From: Limonium bicolor
Taxonomy: Eukaryota > Streptophyta > Magnoliopsida > Caryophyllales > Plumbaginaceae
Direction: 5' to 3'
NCBI GenBank assembly: GCA_023374045.1
Contig: CM041776.1
Coordinates: 143,347,296-143,411,295, forward strand
Length of the DNA: 64,000 nt
Part shown: piece after piece, positions 32,201-45,528 of the stretch
How positions within the stretch are numbered: position 1 is the first letter of the stretch
Layout of the letters: every line of letters starts with the position of its first letter
Program-made: the position numbers and the translations under genes
Notes under the pieces: generated by a model
What the model was told of the DNA's origin: nothing
What the model saw: the letters and a program-made list of their open reading frames with translations, nothing else
The model's database searches: none

Positions 32201-34776
32201 TGAAACTACTGTTTAGTGCTTATTGCACTTTACAGTTTAATCTTATTCATCTTAAGACATGTCCCATGTCTATACTTAACAATCCGTGCTTCTCGCACTT
32301 CATAGTTCTTAATTATTTGTTCTCTGATTCCCTTGCGTTGCTGGTTCAACTGAACTCTTCTCTTCGACTGTTTGTGGTAATGGCTGCTCTTGTTTGATCT
32401 TGCGTCGTTGTCGGTGGTACGGAGTCGACTACTTCCCGTGTTCCTTACACCACTTGTTTACATGCATGGGGTACCTTACTGATACATTACTACTTACCCA
32501 ACTAACTCATAAATGAGCGTGTCAGGCCTGCAAGCCCCTGTGGGGTGCAGTCGTCCCACGTCTCGTTTTAGTAAACTCATAGTATTCGTCACACGTTTAG
32601 CTATTGCTAATTATGAAGTATTCTGTTGTCGATCTCCTCTTCATCGTTCCATAATAACATTTATTGTTCTTCTTGAAGTTAATCAAGGGAAATCCATTAT
32701 TGTGTTCTTGGTATTGTATGCTCTAGCTCTTTCTGTATCCCGTACTGATTCGGTCTCTTAATAATTGAGGTCTCTTTCCGTAGAGCCTCTTATCTTGTTT
32801 CTCATATTTATGCTACTAGGAATGCACTTCCAATTCCTTAAGGAATGGGTAGTGTGCTTCCTGTGAAATCTTACCTAACCAGGTCTAGACTACTGGCATC
32901 AATGCACAGTTTGTCTACCATCTTATTTCCTTACTTATATTGGTTTTAACTCATAAATCTCATTGCCTCAGTGTCAATATTTGACGGCTCATACACAACG
33001 GTCGCTTACCGCGCACCATGACTTAATCCTCTCATATAAATACTGTACTCACGACCACTACTACCGTGGTAGTTGGCCTTTACTATGTTGCCCGTTGATG
33101 GTGCAACCTCTTACTCACTTATTCTAATGTCTTACCTTATACTCAATCCCTTCTTGGCGTGAACACACTGGGAGTTCTCTCATTCCGGTGTATGGCGGTT
33201 GTCATACCGTGCTGTAAAATAGTTGACTCTTAACACGAAGATGTTCTGCTCCAATCTCAGATTCGTAAGTAGGCTAACTCCTCTCGCATTCTTTTATCCT
33301 TATGATGCTGCTTACCATGTAATTTAACCGGTTACTAAGGAAGTCGTCTGCTGATTCACAAGCTCTTCTGAGCATTGGTCATTTGACGTGCCATGTTGTG
33401 CACTCACAACGTTTATCTCTGACGATTACTAATTCTTAAATCCTGGGTGTTGGATCTAAGGTCTGTCTCTGCAGCCTTTCTTATTACTCAAGTGTATTCG
33501 GTATGTTCTAAGGTAGTCTCAAAGTTATGGTTTCCATTCTCTAATAAAATCATATTATATTTCTAACAAGTGAAAGCCCTTTTTGAGGGGTTTATTCCCA
33601 CTCTTGGTCTCACAACAAGGAGAGGTATCCCCACCCTAAAGGCATGGTTCGTTCTCCGCCCCTGTCCTTAGCATTATCTCAATATTCTCATTGGTACCTT
33701 TTCTTGGTAATATTTTCCCCAATCTAAGTTATAACTTACTGCGCCTCAGGCTCTGATGTGGTTAACATCCTTGGCTTGTAGGCTCGTAGTGCTTAATGTC
33801 TCAGTTCATTACTTATTTTCCTACTCATCCGTAGGCCATCCTGATAGGTTCTGATCCTTTGAACACTATCTACCGCTAGATTACATAATAAATGTAGTAT
33901 TGGATTTCATGGCAAGTTGTTGTGTCCTGCTTCCCGCTATGGAAGTTTATTCAGGCGTTCTGAGGTTACTTAGTGTCTTTGACAATACTGTCGCTTTATT
34001 AGACTTATGTCTTTTAGCAATTAGGGTTAGGTTCGTATTAGGCGTTTGCCTTACGGTGTCCAAGTTGGATATCATCCTGCCATCTTATGCTTCCATCTCA
34101 ACGCTTCGTTCAACTTCCGTTGACTACGCCACCCGTTGATGATTGTTCACACTTGGGTGTTAATGAGTTAGACGAACAGTATTAGCTGTCATTCATCAGT
34201 TTGTTCGGCTCGACTATACCCGCTCTGTGGGGGTAGTCCTCTGAGCTTTCCTTTGTGGGATTTGTATACCCTTAACCCTTAGCAGGTTATAGCTTACGTT
34301 TATTCTCTTTTACCCTTGTTTTCTGGGTTTTCAAACATCTTCATAGAAGAATGTTGTTATTGGTATTCTTAATGGTCACTATGGGAGTCTTATCCCATTT
34401 TCGTTGGAAGTCGTTGCTTATACAGTCCCAATCGTATCTTATAATACATCCCTTGTATGTTATTGCTTACATAGTGTATTTGCTCGGATTGTTGAGCGAT
34501 CTTTTAGGTTCCTCTTTGAGATCCGGGTTGGTGTTCTTACCGCACTGTCGGTTGTTGTTGTACTGTTGCTAACATCCACAAGGTCTAATATTATGTCCAA
34601 GTTCTGCTCCCGGCTGACTGGTGTGTCACCTCATCTCATCATGGTCAGGCCGTCGGGCCTTTCCAAGGTCTTATTTTTCTGTTCTTATGGATTTACAATC
34701 CGGTATTAATATGTGTTACAACTGTAGCGTTCTCCTATCTTGCCATGGTGGCTTTCCGTGTAGCTTAACCGTGGTA

Positions 34777-34796
34777 GCACTTGCTATGGCAAGTGC
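34777..34796 (-). other. Conserved hairpin 1, element B
   Basis: GCACTTGC/GCAAGTGC with loop CATA on the minus strand, as in copy A. The second stem is 117 bases further along the element (34647-34660). Confidence 0.7.
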
Positions 34797-35733
34797 GCCA
34801 TGCAGGATGGGCTATTGGTACAAGGTACATTGGTAGTGATACTTCCTTCTAATTTCCATGTACTTGGTAGTCCTCGGGACTCCTTCGATAATCTCTTATT
34901 TTGAATGACTGACCATCCGGCAGTTTTCCTAGTTGTTTGACAGTACTGTCATTTATCAAGGCGTTCCTCTTTCTGAGGGAATCCCTTAATATTTTCTTAT
35001 GTCTTAATCCTCGCTCCTGTCTCCACACATTTTGTTGTGGTTACTCAGTAATGATTCTCCTTTAGGCACTACATCGTAGTCCTATTTCGGTATACAATTT
35101 ATATGTGTTTCCACCGTTGTCCGGGTTGTGTCGGGCAGGTTTGTAACCTTTTTCATTGTATGGGGTTTGGAGTTCCCGATTCTTCACTGGACCTTCCAGT
35201 AATCTCAATCCTCATGCTTTGTATTATCCTACTGTTATGCTCCTTCGGACCACTGTCCGGTACTCATGTCGCTTATCTTTTCTTATCCATTGCACTCGTA
35301 GTGCTTTTCTTATCATCAGTGTTGCGGTGTAACTCGACTGCGTAGCATGTCGACCCATGTTGCCGGTAATTACCGTTCCCTTATTAATAGAATTCCATAG
35401 GTAGCGCCTGTTTCTCTGCTGCGCTCCATTAAAAACCTCCAAGTTCTCCGTAACTGTTGTGCAACAAGATGTTTCTCGTATTGCTTACTGTTAGCTAACT
35501 GCCAGATCGGGTTTCCCCGAGTAAGAGAAGGCTTTCTTCTCTCTGGCGTTTGTTCCACATATTTAGGGTTAGGGATGTGGAGGGCGGGTCTAGGTACTAT
35601 GGATGTCCGGTAAACACCGGGAAGTCCTGACTAACGCACCTCTCACTCTATCTCTCAACCCTTAACCCATAACTCAATCTCAACCTCAATATTCTCCTAA
35701 GTTCGGTAATTCTTGTCTTCAGAGCGTAACTAC

Positions 35734-35745
35734 GCTCTGATACCA
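35734..35745 (-). promoter_or_regulatory. Primer binding site, tRNA-iMet (chromovirus B)
   Basis: Minus-strand TGGTATCAGAGC, five bases from the LTR end. Classic initiator tRNA-Met primer site. Confidence 0.9.
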
Positions 35746-35750
35746 CTTTT

Positions 35751-38700
35751 TGTAACACCCAACTCAATCCAAATGTGGTCTCGCAACTTAACAGCATATA
35801 TACATACATGTCACAGCGGAATTCTTTACACTCCAGGACCTTGCCGGTCTGACTACAGAATATTCCGAACATTAGTACATAACAACCTTAACCAAATACA
35901 TATTCTTCTTACAATCCTCTCACATCCTATACATCTTACTAACTCAATTGCCATACGAGTGTACATGCACAACTCGTAGGCCACACTTAAACCTAAACCA
36001 CTTGTATCCTCTTCTACTCTCGCTCCGCCGCACCTGATGTACACCTGTGTAGTAAAAACAGCCCCCAAAGGGGGTCAGCACGAATGCTGGTACGATCCTC
36101 TCATGACCCCCAAGCTAACGTGGCTACGACGACTAATTGTCGATAGCATGGAGGTTGATTAGATGCACAACATAATAGTAAGTGCAGTAAACAACAAACC
36201 AACAATGAACAATCAAAGTTCACACACAATGAACGACTTAAATGCGTTCCCTCAACTAGAGAGTTAATCATTTAACTCCTTAAGTTATGTTTCCTCTTAA
36301 TCTTAGTCCATCCTTATCTCACCTCAATCTTAATCTTATCTTAATCTTAGAAACAACCACCCTTTAATAAGGAGTGGATGTAGCTTATCTTAGTCTTAAT
36401 AATACAAACCATCCTTTAAAGAGGGATGGTTGCAACTTATCTTAACCTTACCTTATGTATGCCAACCGTTCTCTCATTGGGAACAGGTTAGCCCTTAGTT
36501 CGTTGTTTACTTTTGTAGGGCTTGGTTAACCCTAGCCAGCAGCAGGACACTTACCGGCAATAAACAACATTCTTAAATTGTTGGGGATGTAGGCTTGATC
36601 CCCCCACACCATCTTAAAGCCACCTACCTTGGACTGGATGTCCAATGTAGCCGAGCCGGCAAACCGACCCAAGGCTACTAGTCCGAGGACTAGTCATTAA
36701 TCGGAAGTCGAATCTGCTATAGATACCGACCCCCTTTCCTTAGCATGCATGACCGGAGATCGGTCCCGGGTTTCCTCACTCAAGTTCCAGTTAGTAGTAG
36801 TCTCAAGACCATGTTTGTTGGTTAACCTCTTTCGGTTTATATCGTCCCATATTAGGGAGTGTTCCTTAGTCTCACTCATTTCCTTACTAAACGTTGGTTA
36901 GTAAGTTTTCACGGTATGTTGTGTTAGTTCTCAAACATCACACAACAATACAATAAATATAATATTCCGGTTGCATGCTTTATCTTGTTTAGTGAGCACA
37001 CAAAAACAAATAGCACACAAGCCGAGGGACACCTCGTTAGCAAGCAGGTCACAAGAAGAACTGTACCGTTCACCGTTGGTCGTTCGGTTGCTTACTCTCT
37101 TCCGGAGTCCAAATTCTGAGTCCTAAAACATTCATTCAGTTTTAGGTTGTTAATCACTTAACTCAATTCAACTTAAATCTTACTAACTTAATTAACTTAC
37201 TTAACTTACTTAACTTACTTAACCCTTCATGATCCCCACCTAACACCTCTTAAGTCTTACAACTTAATCTTACAAACTTAACCTTAAGCTTTTAAGCTTA
37301 CACTTAACTTAACTTAATCCCTTAAGTTCCGAGGGTCCTAATCATTACCACCCGACCAAAGGTATACCTTATTACCTATTACCATCCTTAGAATCCAAAA
37401 TTTCTTTTTTTTTTTAGGCTCGACCGAACTTCCGACCGACCTTACCTAAGGTCGGTCCATTCTAGAACATATTACCGCTTGAAAATTCTACCCCGACCGA
37501 CCTTGCAAGTCCGGTCCCAAGGTCGGTCCATTCCCGAGAGTTTCCCCGTGGGATATTTAAGCCCGACCGAACTTGCCAAGTTCGGTCCCATGTTCGGTCG
37601 ATTCCAGAGACTCAATTCCTTCACAAATTACAAGCCCGACCGAACTTGCAAGTCCGGTCCCCAAGTTCGGTCGGTTCCAGAAACTTTCTCCGGCAGTGTA
37701 AACTGAGCTCGACCGACCTTGCAGGTCCGGTCCCAAGGTCGGTCGGCTCCAGAACCTTATTTCTAAATTCCCATTTGACTCCAAACTTCTCCACAAGTTC
37801 CCCCATGTGTCCTAATACCATTTAGGCACTTAAACTCACCTTAGAACCTCCACCAAACTCTCCAAAACAACTTCCAAAGATCTTCTCAACATTTACTAAA
37901 TTCTTACAAACACTCCTAACATTTGTCATATAATTCCTTACATTTCCAACATGTACATTTTGTCTAGAACTTTAACTATCCCAAGTGTTTCTTTTCAACC
38001 CATATAACTCCTCCTTAACATCATTGCACTCCATCTTGCTAGTTAAACCTTCCAAGGTCATCTTGCATGTCCATGCACAATTTCTCTTCTTTTCATTTGT
38101 TACTCATCACTCCTAAACTCTTGAGCTTACTTATACATTATTTTATTCACTTACTCACCTTCCTCATGATCACACGCTCTTTTACATTCCTAGTCATTTT
38201 CCTTGACGTTTGACGACATTCTCCCTCACCTTTCTCTTCCATCACCTAAGTCCACTTATTACAATCTAAACTAAACCTCATTAGTCCTCTACTAACATCA
38301 TCACTACTTAGGCAAGCTTCCCAAGACTTTCATTGATATATTCCCAAGTTCATACCTAAATCACCTTAAGCATTATACACCTTCTCCTTAAAACTTATGC
38401 ACAAGTCTTACATTCCTCATATCATGATTTTGGTGTGTTTAATACACTCACCAATCCTCTAATTCCTCCTAGACATCTCTAGGTCATTCTAAACCTCAAG
38501 AACTCCTTAGTTAACTCATTTCCACCCAATTTTCTTTTCATGCTCCCTAGTAAACCCTAGGGCATATTAACTCACCACTACCACTTAAACACTTTGTTTT
38601 CTACTCAAATTTCGCCATAGCTTCTCTAGCATCTTATCATGCCCAAATGCATTGTTTTCCTCATTCATCCATCTCACACACATCAAGTTCTTTCTCATCA

Positions 38701-40385
38701 CATCTCACCACCAAACCAACTCATTCACAACAACTCATTATATTGCAATAATCTTAAATTGCATAGCACCAAGGCTCTTAAATGACATGGCTCTTAGGCC
38801 CTTAAATGACTTAAACTTAAACACTGAATTTCCCACATATAAAAGCTACAAACCTGCAAATACACCCATCAGTCTCATAGTAATTATAATGCTCTTAAAA
38901 TCCCTCTTAAACTTATATTTCTAACTCATTCCCATTGGCTCCTTAGTCACAAGTTCATAAGCTTATTTAAGTTCTTTTTCTTAGGTTACATAACTCATTA
39001 CCTAATGTAATCCCTAGGCTACATTGGTACCCATCTAAAACTCATTCCTTAAAACTTAAACCACCATTAGGTAAGTAATTTACCTTGTTTTCTCAAGCTT
39101 ATCTTATCCTCCTTCTTAGACCTTCTTCTTGAATGAATATCGGCCACCACTTAAACTCCCTTTGCCAATGTTCTAACCAATATTCAATGACTCACATGAG
39201 TACTAAACAATACACTAACCTCAAGGAATGAAAACCTAGGTTAGAAATGTGTTCTAAGGCATAAAAGTGGATGATTACCTTTGAAGTCTCAAGGTAGACT
39301 TGGGCATTGAATGAAAGAGGACCTCCCCTAGTCCTTGGTGAATAAATCAAGCTAGAACAAGGCATAAAAACAAGGCCCCATGAGTAGTAAATTTTTGGCC
39401 ATGTAAGGAAGTGATGGAAACTTGGTTTCTCTTACATTTTCTTTACTTTAAGAGAATGGAGAAGCTAATGAGCTCTTCAAACTTGATTTTCCTCCATCAA
39501 TGGAGTTTTCTCATGGCACCAAAATGGAGCTTTGAAAGATTTGAAAAGATAGAAAGGAGGGCCTTGACTTAACTAAGACAAATATGCAATTTGTTTTGGA
39601 TTTGGAGCTTAAATGAGTAAGTTGTTGCCAAAGCAAGGTGGTGGTGCCATGGGTGCTGCTCCTACGTGAATGAAGGGAGGAAGAAGATGGTGAAACCATG
39701 GGAAGAAGAGAAATGAAGAGAGAGAAGAAGAAAAGGTAGCTTATAAGAGATATTTTGCTTTTTAAAGCAAATAGTAACTTCTTACTTTATCCTCTTCTTT
39801 ATAACATTATTTGACTACTCATGGTGACTCATCCTCCCTTAGAAAACCGGCCCCCTATTAATTAAGGCAAGTCATGGTCTTGTTTGACCAACTAATTAGA
39901 CTTAAGTGATTAAAGACTAAACTAGTCACTATTTGGCACTATTCACTAATTAGTGCACATACTCGTGAAATTTTTGGTTTCCCATTGATTTAGGCTTCCT
40001 AATGTGATACTAATTAGTACACATGTTGATTAAAGAGTAATGATGGTCATTTAGCCACTCAAAACTCAATTCTAAGACAATTTCTCAAAAATGTGCTTTA
40101 AGACTTCTTAAAGCACATTTTATGTTTTAACTTGTTTTCAAGCTTGGTTTTCTTTGGTAGTTGGTTTAAAATGACCATTAGAATATTACTAAGGGCTTAT
40201 CATGATATTTGGGTACTCACTCAAGTCTCTCCAAGCTTAGAGCACATTTTTGCCCTAATTGCCCTTAAGGCACTTTTTATGTTTTCTTTGGTTTAAATTG
40301 TCTACCAATCTTTCTAAGGCATATTCTAGCCTTACCACATCATAATTTGATGTTTACTTAGCTTACATAGGTTTGGGGTATTTCA
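35751..40385 (-). mobile_element. Chromovirus B 5' LTR, 4635 bp
   Basis: Complete copy. On the minus strand it runs from TGAAATACCCC at 40385 to TGTTACA at 35751. It carries TATAAG near 39740-39745, pyrimidine-rich sequence downstream, a donor-like site at 39083, the hairpin array 37417-37755, and the hairpin-plus-acceptor block 36045-36074. It contains the uninterrupted insertion site of element II. Confidence 0.93.
36045..36074 (-). promoter_or_regulatory. Hairpin plus splice-acceptor-like block in LTR B
   Basis: Minus strand: CCCCCTTTGGGGG (36062-36074), then TGTTTTTA and CACAG followed by GT at 36045. The same order is seen at 16081-16110, 41959-41988, 45856-45886, 46708-46737 and 61865-61905. 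Confidence 0.45.
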
Positions 40386-41287
40386 CTTTCAGAGATTCCC
40401 GACGTGAAGAAACAGCAAATTTTCGAAATCAAAATAGGTTAAAAACCAAATTCTCTAACCTTTCTGATCTTAATACACTTCTGATTGAAATTTCTAGTCG
40501 AATTGAATTTTCCTTGCTTCTAAATTAAGGTTTGTTTGTGTTTCTGCCTAATAACTTGTTAACTAAGTTTCGTCTTAATTTTGACTTCAAATTGAATTCT
40601 TTCAATTACTAACATCTTGTATATCTTTCAGGCTACGTACCCATAAAATTTGAGTCAAAAACACCGTCGAGAACCATCAGAAAACCCCTGTCCGTGGGTG
40701 TTCCGTGACCTCGGACCTATGGTCCGGGACCACGGACGGCGGCGGGACTTTAAAATTTCAAAATTTAGGTTTTTCTAAATAATGTACGGGCCCACGGACA
40801 GCTTGTCCGTGGCCCCGGACTTTTCAAAATTTCATTTTTTTCTTAAATTCGACTTTTCTGTATAATTAGGTTAACTGGGGTCCGTGGTCTCGAACATGGG
40901 GTCCGTGGCTACTGACGTAAACGAAATTTGACCTAATTCTGCCTCCGAAACCTTAGTTTAGGTGTTTTTAATTTCACTTTTATTTTCTGTCAAAAAATGT
41001 TGAAAAAAAAAATCAGAAGTGTGCACTTAGGTTAAAACGACTCGTAATAAGCCGTAATTAAACTAAGTAGAGGAAAAACGACTTCTTGGGTAATGAAAGT
41101 AATTGAACCCTAAAATAAGTCGAATACCAAGCCCCCGAACCCAAACTCTACCTTTCCTAATTTATCCTACGTTAAAATTAGGTGGCGACTCATAATAGGT
41201 TCCGGTGAGCTAGCTTATGTTTTGATAATTATTGTTATGCGACATAGTAATTAACCTTAGGTTATAAGTGGACCTAAAACCCGGTTA
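40386..41287 (+). mobile_element. Element I 3' LTR, second part, truncated
   Basis: Resumes with CTTTC (target-site duplication 40386-40390) and follows 8234-9159 of the 5' LTR; the last 52 bases are missing. It includes an internal deletion in the GTCCGTGG cluster near 40730. At 41287 it changes abruptly into chromovirus C sequence. A 16-base stretch, GGTTATAAGT-GACCT, lies both at 41260-41275 and across the junction at 41283-41298. Confidence 0.9.
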
Positions 41288-41518
41288 TAAGTCGACCTCG
41301 TCCTGACATCTGAACAAGTGTGGATTACATTAGATACTGTGACACTATGACCACATGGTCTTGATTCAAACAATGGTATCGTCTTTGCAGACATCAAGGG
41401 TATCCGTTATCATTAACGGCTATTCCTAGTTAGGTTTCTAGTTCTCCGTTGTAAAACGGTTTATAACCTAACTCGGTAATCACTACACTCGGTATTCTAA
41501 TCATCAAAGCGAGACTTC
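41288..41518 (-). mobile_element. Chromovirus C, start of the internal region (fragment)
   Basis: About 230 bases adjoining a primer site. Minus-strand leader; no Gag coding recognised. Cut off at 41287. Confidence 0.65.
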
Positions 41519-41530
41519 GCTCTGATACCA
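41519..41530 (-). promoter_or_regulatory. Primer binding site, tRNA-iMet (chromovirus C)
   Basis: Minus-strand TGGTATCAGAGC, five bases from the LTR end at 41536. Confidence 0.88.
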
Positions 41531-41535
41531 CTTTT

Positions 41536-44500
41536 TGTAACACCCAGACCGCTAATCCTTCCATTATCCTCTAATCATTCTCATAATTACCTTACTTGCA
41601 GCGGAATACTTACTTACTCCTGGCGGGTGATGCAACGCCGTTAGCCATCCAAGGCTAACAAGGCTACTACTACATACTATTTACCTTGCAATGCCAAATA
41701 CTTACTTACACTTTGATTACCGAGTATCCAAAAATATATAAATTATGTTCCAAGTTTATTCCCCAAAAATCAAGAGTTTACACATCTACTCCTTTCTATC
41801 CAATCATAATTCATTATCCAAAAAGGTGTACCACATGGTACACCGGCTACTAAAAAAAAAGCCTTAGCCGTGCACAACTCGGTACACCATTCCAATCTAC
41901 TAACTACCCCAAAAGAATTCATTCCGGTCCTTACTCGACCATCACACCTCGCGGGTACCTGTAGAATAAAAACATCGCCCCAAGGGGCTCAGCTTACGCT
42001 GCATATGATAACCGCATACCCCGCGTACTAGCGAGGGTACGCCAACTATTTGGTCGAATACATGCGGTTCGTTTCATTCATACATACATACATGCTTTAT
42101 ACAATACAATTTGATACATTCATTTCACAAGGCATACACACATTCAATACATGCAAGGAAGACATTACAAGTCAACCATTCTTACTTACCGAATACTCAC
42201 CGCAATACGGAGACACACTTCTCCAATTCATACATAAGTCTTGTTAGCTTCATTACACACCCGGGTTAATCGGGCATTCAATACTCTTTTACTCAAGGTC
42301 AATGACTTACACTAGTCAAGACCGATACACATACAATACTTAATTCTTACTTACTTTACTCAAGTCAAGTCGGTATGACCTCCGGGCAGGGATTACTACA
42401 TCCCACCACCGGGCTTTAGGGTGGCCCACTAATCCAGGATGCTACCCATTCAAGGGATTTGGTACATGGAAAAGATTACAACCAGGATTCGGATCCAACC
42501 TCTTGTGTTTCCTTATCCTCACGCGTGGCCGAAACTATATCGGACTTCTACTCATTCCATTTTACTCATTACTCAAGTTAGGAGTTAGATGGTTAGGAAT
42601 TAGTAGAAGTCATTACTTCCATACCATACATCAATACACTACTCAAGTACACATCATTTACACATACTCTTCATTCTCATTCATATATTTCATGAATTAT
42701 ACAATCTAAATGTTCAAGAGAATACAACAAGAACAATATAGTTCAAACACAATTAACTGCAATAAAGGTCAGATTCGTGCATTTATCTTATTGGTGATCA
42801 CATAAGCACACAAATCGGGGCAACCAAGTTAGGATACAGGGCATGAAGAAATCATACCGTTCACCGTTGTATTCGTACTACCGGGTTCCTTCGAGGCTCA
42901 ACTATTTGATTCCTATACATACATGAAGTTGAATGATCAATGATCTATTATTGATCCAACTTATTCCTTCATTAATACTCCTAAGGAATACTTGCTACTC
43001 CTTTACATTCATACTTGATTATAAAACCATTCTTTTCCTTATTACTTCTTAAACTTGCTTCCTTACTCATTTACTTACTTTCTTACCATTACTACTTCAT
43101 TAATGGTGTACTACTACATATATATGCATACATCTGTATAGGTATATATGTATATATACATATGATTACTATATATATATATATTTGACTCGACTGACCT
43201 TACAGGGTCGGACCCAAGGTCGATAGAAGTCTGTAAGTTTCATCGCTGAAAAATTCAGACCCGACCGACCTTACAAGTCCGGTCCCCAAGGTCGCTCCAA
43301 GTCAGAAAGTTCTGGTTTTGAAAATTTAAGACCCGACCGACCTTGTAAGTCCGGTCCCAAGGTCGGTCCATTCCAGTAGGTTCCATACAAGAAACTTTCT
43401 GGTCCGACCGACCTTGTAAGTCCAGTCCCAAGGTCGGTCCATTCCAGTAGGTTTCAGACGGGAAAATTTCTGGTCCGACCGACCTTGTAAGTCCGGTCCC
43501 AAGGTCGGTCCATTCCAGTAGGTTCCCGTCTTTGTAATTCAGGGCTCGACCGACCTTGCAAGTTCGGTCCCAAGGTCGGTCCGGCCCAGTACTTCAGTTT
43601 TAAAATCTGTTTTTGGTGTTTTACTTTCCCATTGCTTCCCTAACCTTTACCAATACATTCCCCACATGTTTAATACTCATTAAACCCTCTAAATCACCAT
43701 AGTTCATCCACCAAGCTTACTACTCAATCCTAGATTCACTTACACATTTTTTCTCACTTCTTTTCAACACTTATACTAGTTCCCATTTCACTAATGCTAC
43801 AGATTTTTGTTTTCCCTTTCATGCTACAGATTTTCACCCAAACTTCTGACCTTCAATACTCCCTCCACTAATGCTACTCCTAGCATTCAAAATACATTAA
43901 TTTACACCCTAGTTCTTCTCATTACCTAAATCATTTTCAAATCTGTTTCAAGACACTAAACTGCTCCCCTTTACACTCTCCAAATACACCTAGTTACTAC
44001 CTAGGTTATTCATTCTTCTTAAACAACTAAGTCCTCTAGTTTCTAGACAAATTTGGACATAGTCTCCCCTATATTTTTAACATTACCCATACATGGTTTC
44101 AGCTCACAAATGCTCATTCCTACACCTGTTCATACAATGCACTATACCCACATTTCAACTCCACTACAACACCATAAAATTCCTGCACATACACATATAC
44201 TACCCATGTTTTTCCAAAGCTTTTAAATATCATTTAAAAACTTCAAAACTGTTACATTACCTTTCCTCATTATAATACAACATACTCATTATTCATTACC
44301 ATGTACATTACTCATTTTTACTACACAAAAACTATTACACTACTATACACAAAACTAGTTCAAGGTAAGAGCAATTACCTTGTTGATTCTAGTTTTTCTT
44401 TCTTTCTTTCCCTTCTCTTCCTTTCTTCTCCCTTGTTCTCGGTTTCAAATGGAGTTCACACTCCAATGCTACAACCCATACCAATACACAATACCATTTC

Positions 44501-45528
44501 AATACTACCCTTAATTAACCTAAAGCTTAAAGCATATTTTTAGGGTTTAAGAAAAGCTATTACCTTCCAACCAATGAGTGAGGTCCTTGGTTAGTAAGAG
44601 AGTAAAATTCCTAGCCCAATGGAGAAGCCAAAATTGGCTGGAGCATACAAACAAAGAGTTCAAATCTGAAAATTCTTATAATGCAAACAAGGGCTAGAAA
44701 TGGTGGATTTTTGAATTTCTTTTTACCTCAAAGTAACAAGGTGAAGGAGGAGCTTCAAATGGTGGACTCAAATCTTCAAATGGCTTCCACCCATGAAAAT
44801 GAAATTGGAGCTTTTGGATTTTTGAAAGGAGGTAGATGTTCTCCTTTGCAAGGGGATTCCAATGGTATGGTTTTTATAATTTTTGGACAAGGTTTGAGCC
44901 ATCAAAATGGGAGAGAAGATGAGTTTTGTGGGGGGTTTTTCCAAATCACCATTGATATCGCCCAAGGAGGAAGAAGAGAAATAGAGAGGGAGGGAAACCG
45001 TGTGAGAGAGAGGGGGAGTAGGAGAGAAAGAGTATTTTTTTGCTTTTTACTTAATAGGTTTGTCCTTTAGCAAATAAGAAGGAGTTAAGAGAGTGAGAGA
45101 GAGGAGGGAAAATCGGCCCCCTATGCACCCCTCTACAGGTTTTTAATTTTTATTTGTAAAGTGGACACAGTAACTTTGTTTATTTACACTCTCATCCCAC
45201 AACTTCCCGGTTGTTACAGTTTTTACTAACCGGAACCCGTTTTCTGGAATTTTCTCGTTTATTTAATTTTATTGGTTCCCAACCTTTATTACTGTTTACT
45301 AATGACTAGTTGGTTGACCAAAATCGTTACGAGTCTATTTGACCCGCTTAAAGTCACGTTATCCCGGTTTGCTCGAAAAGTGCACTTTAAGGTTCATTTA
45401 TTCTTTTAACCCATTTTAAAGGTCCGTTTTCTTCGGGATTTGTTCCCTCATGTTTATTTAAGTGTAATTACGCCTTTAAAATTATAATTAGCCTAATTAA
45501 TCATTGTTTTTAATTACGGGGTATTTCA
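41536..45528 (-). mobile_element. Chromovirus C 5' LTR, 3993 bp
   Basis: Minus strand from TGAAATACCCC (45528) to TGTTACA (41536). Different subfamily from B but the same layout: donor-like AACAAG then GTAATT at 44378, hairpin array 43180-43600 (about six units), and hairpin GCCCC-AA-GGGGC (41977-41988) with acceptor-like CAG at 41959. The open frame 44681-45070 is antisense to the LTR and unsupported. The other end of the element is missing, so no target duplication can be seen. Confidence 0.88.
43180..43600 (-). repeat. Hairpin array in LTR C
   Basis: About six units of GACCGACCTT and AAGGTCGGTC around a TAAGTCCGGTCCC-type loop, spaced about 70 bases apart by CATTCCAGTAGG-type sequence. 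Confidence 0.75.

Larger units (their letters stand above)
31726..35733 (-). mobile_element. Chromovirus B internal region, non-coding/decayed
   Basis: Minus-strand internal region of about 4 kb, short for a gag-pol of this group. No Gag frame lies between the primer site and the hairpin module (34777-34796 and 34647-34660). Every frame has many stops; the short open frames here (for example 34404-34709) lie on the antisense strand and are not conserved as proteins. 31780-32200 is the integrase/chromodomain remnant. Inverted counterpart of 1-5744. Confidence 0.75.

Noticed and set aside
44681..45070. 129-codon open frame
   Set aside because: Antisense within LTR C; low-complexity Arg/Glu end from GA-rich sequence; no homologue recognised.
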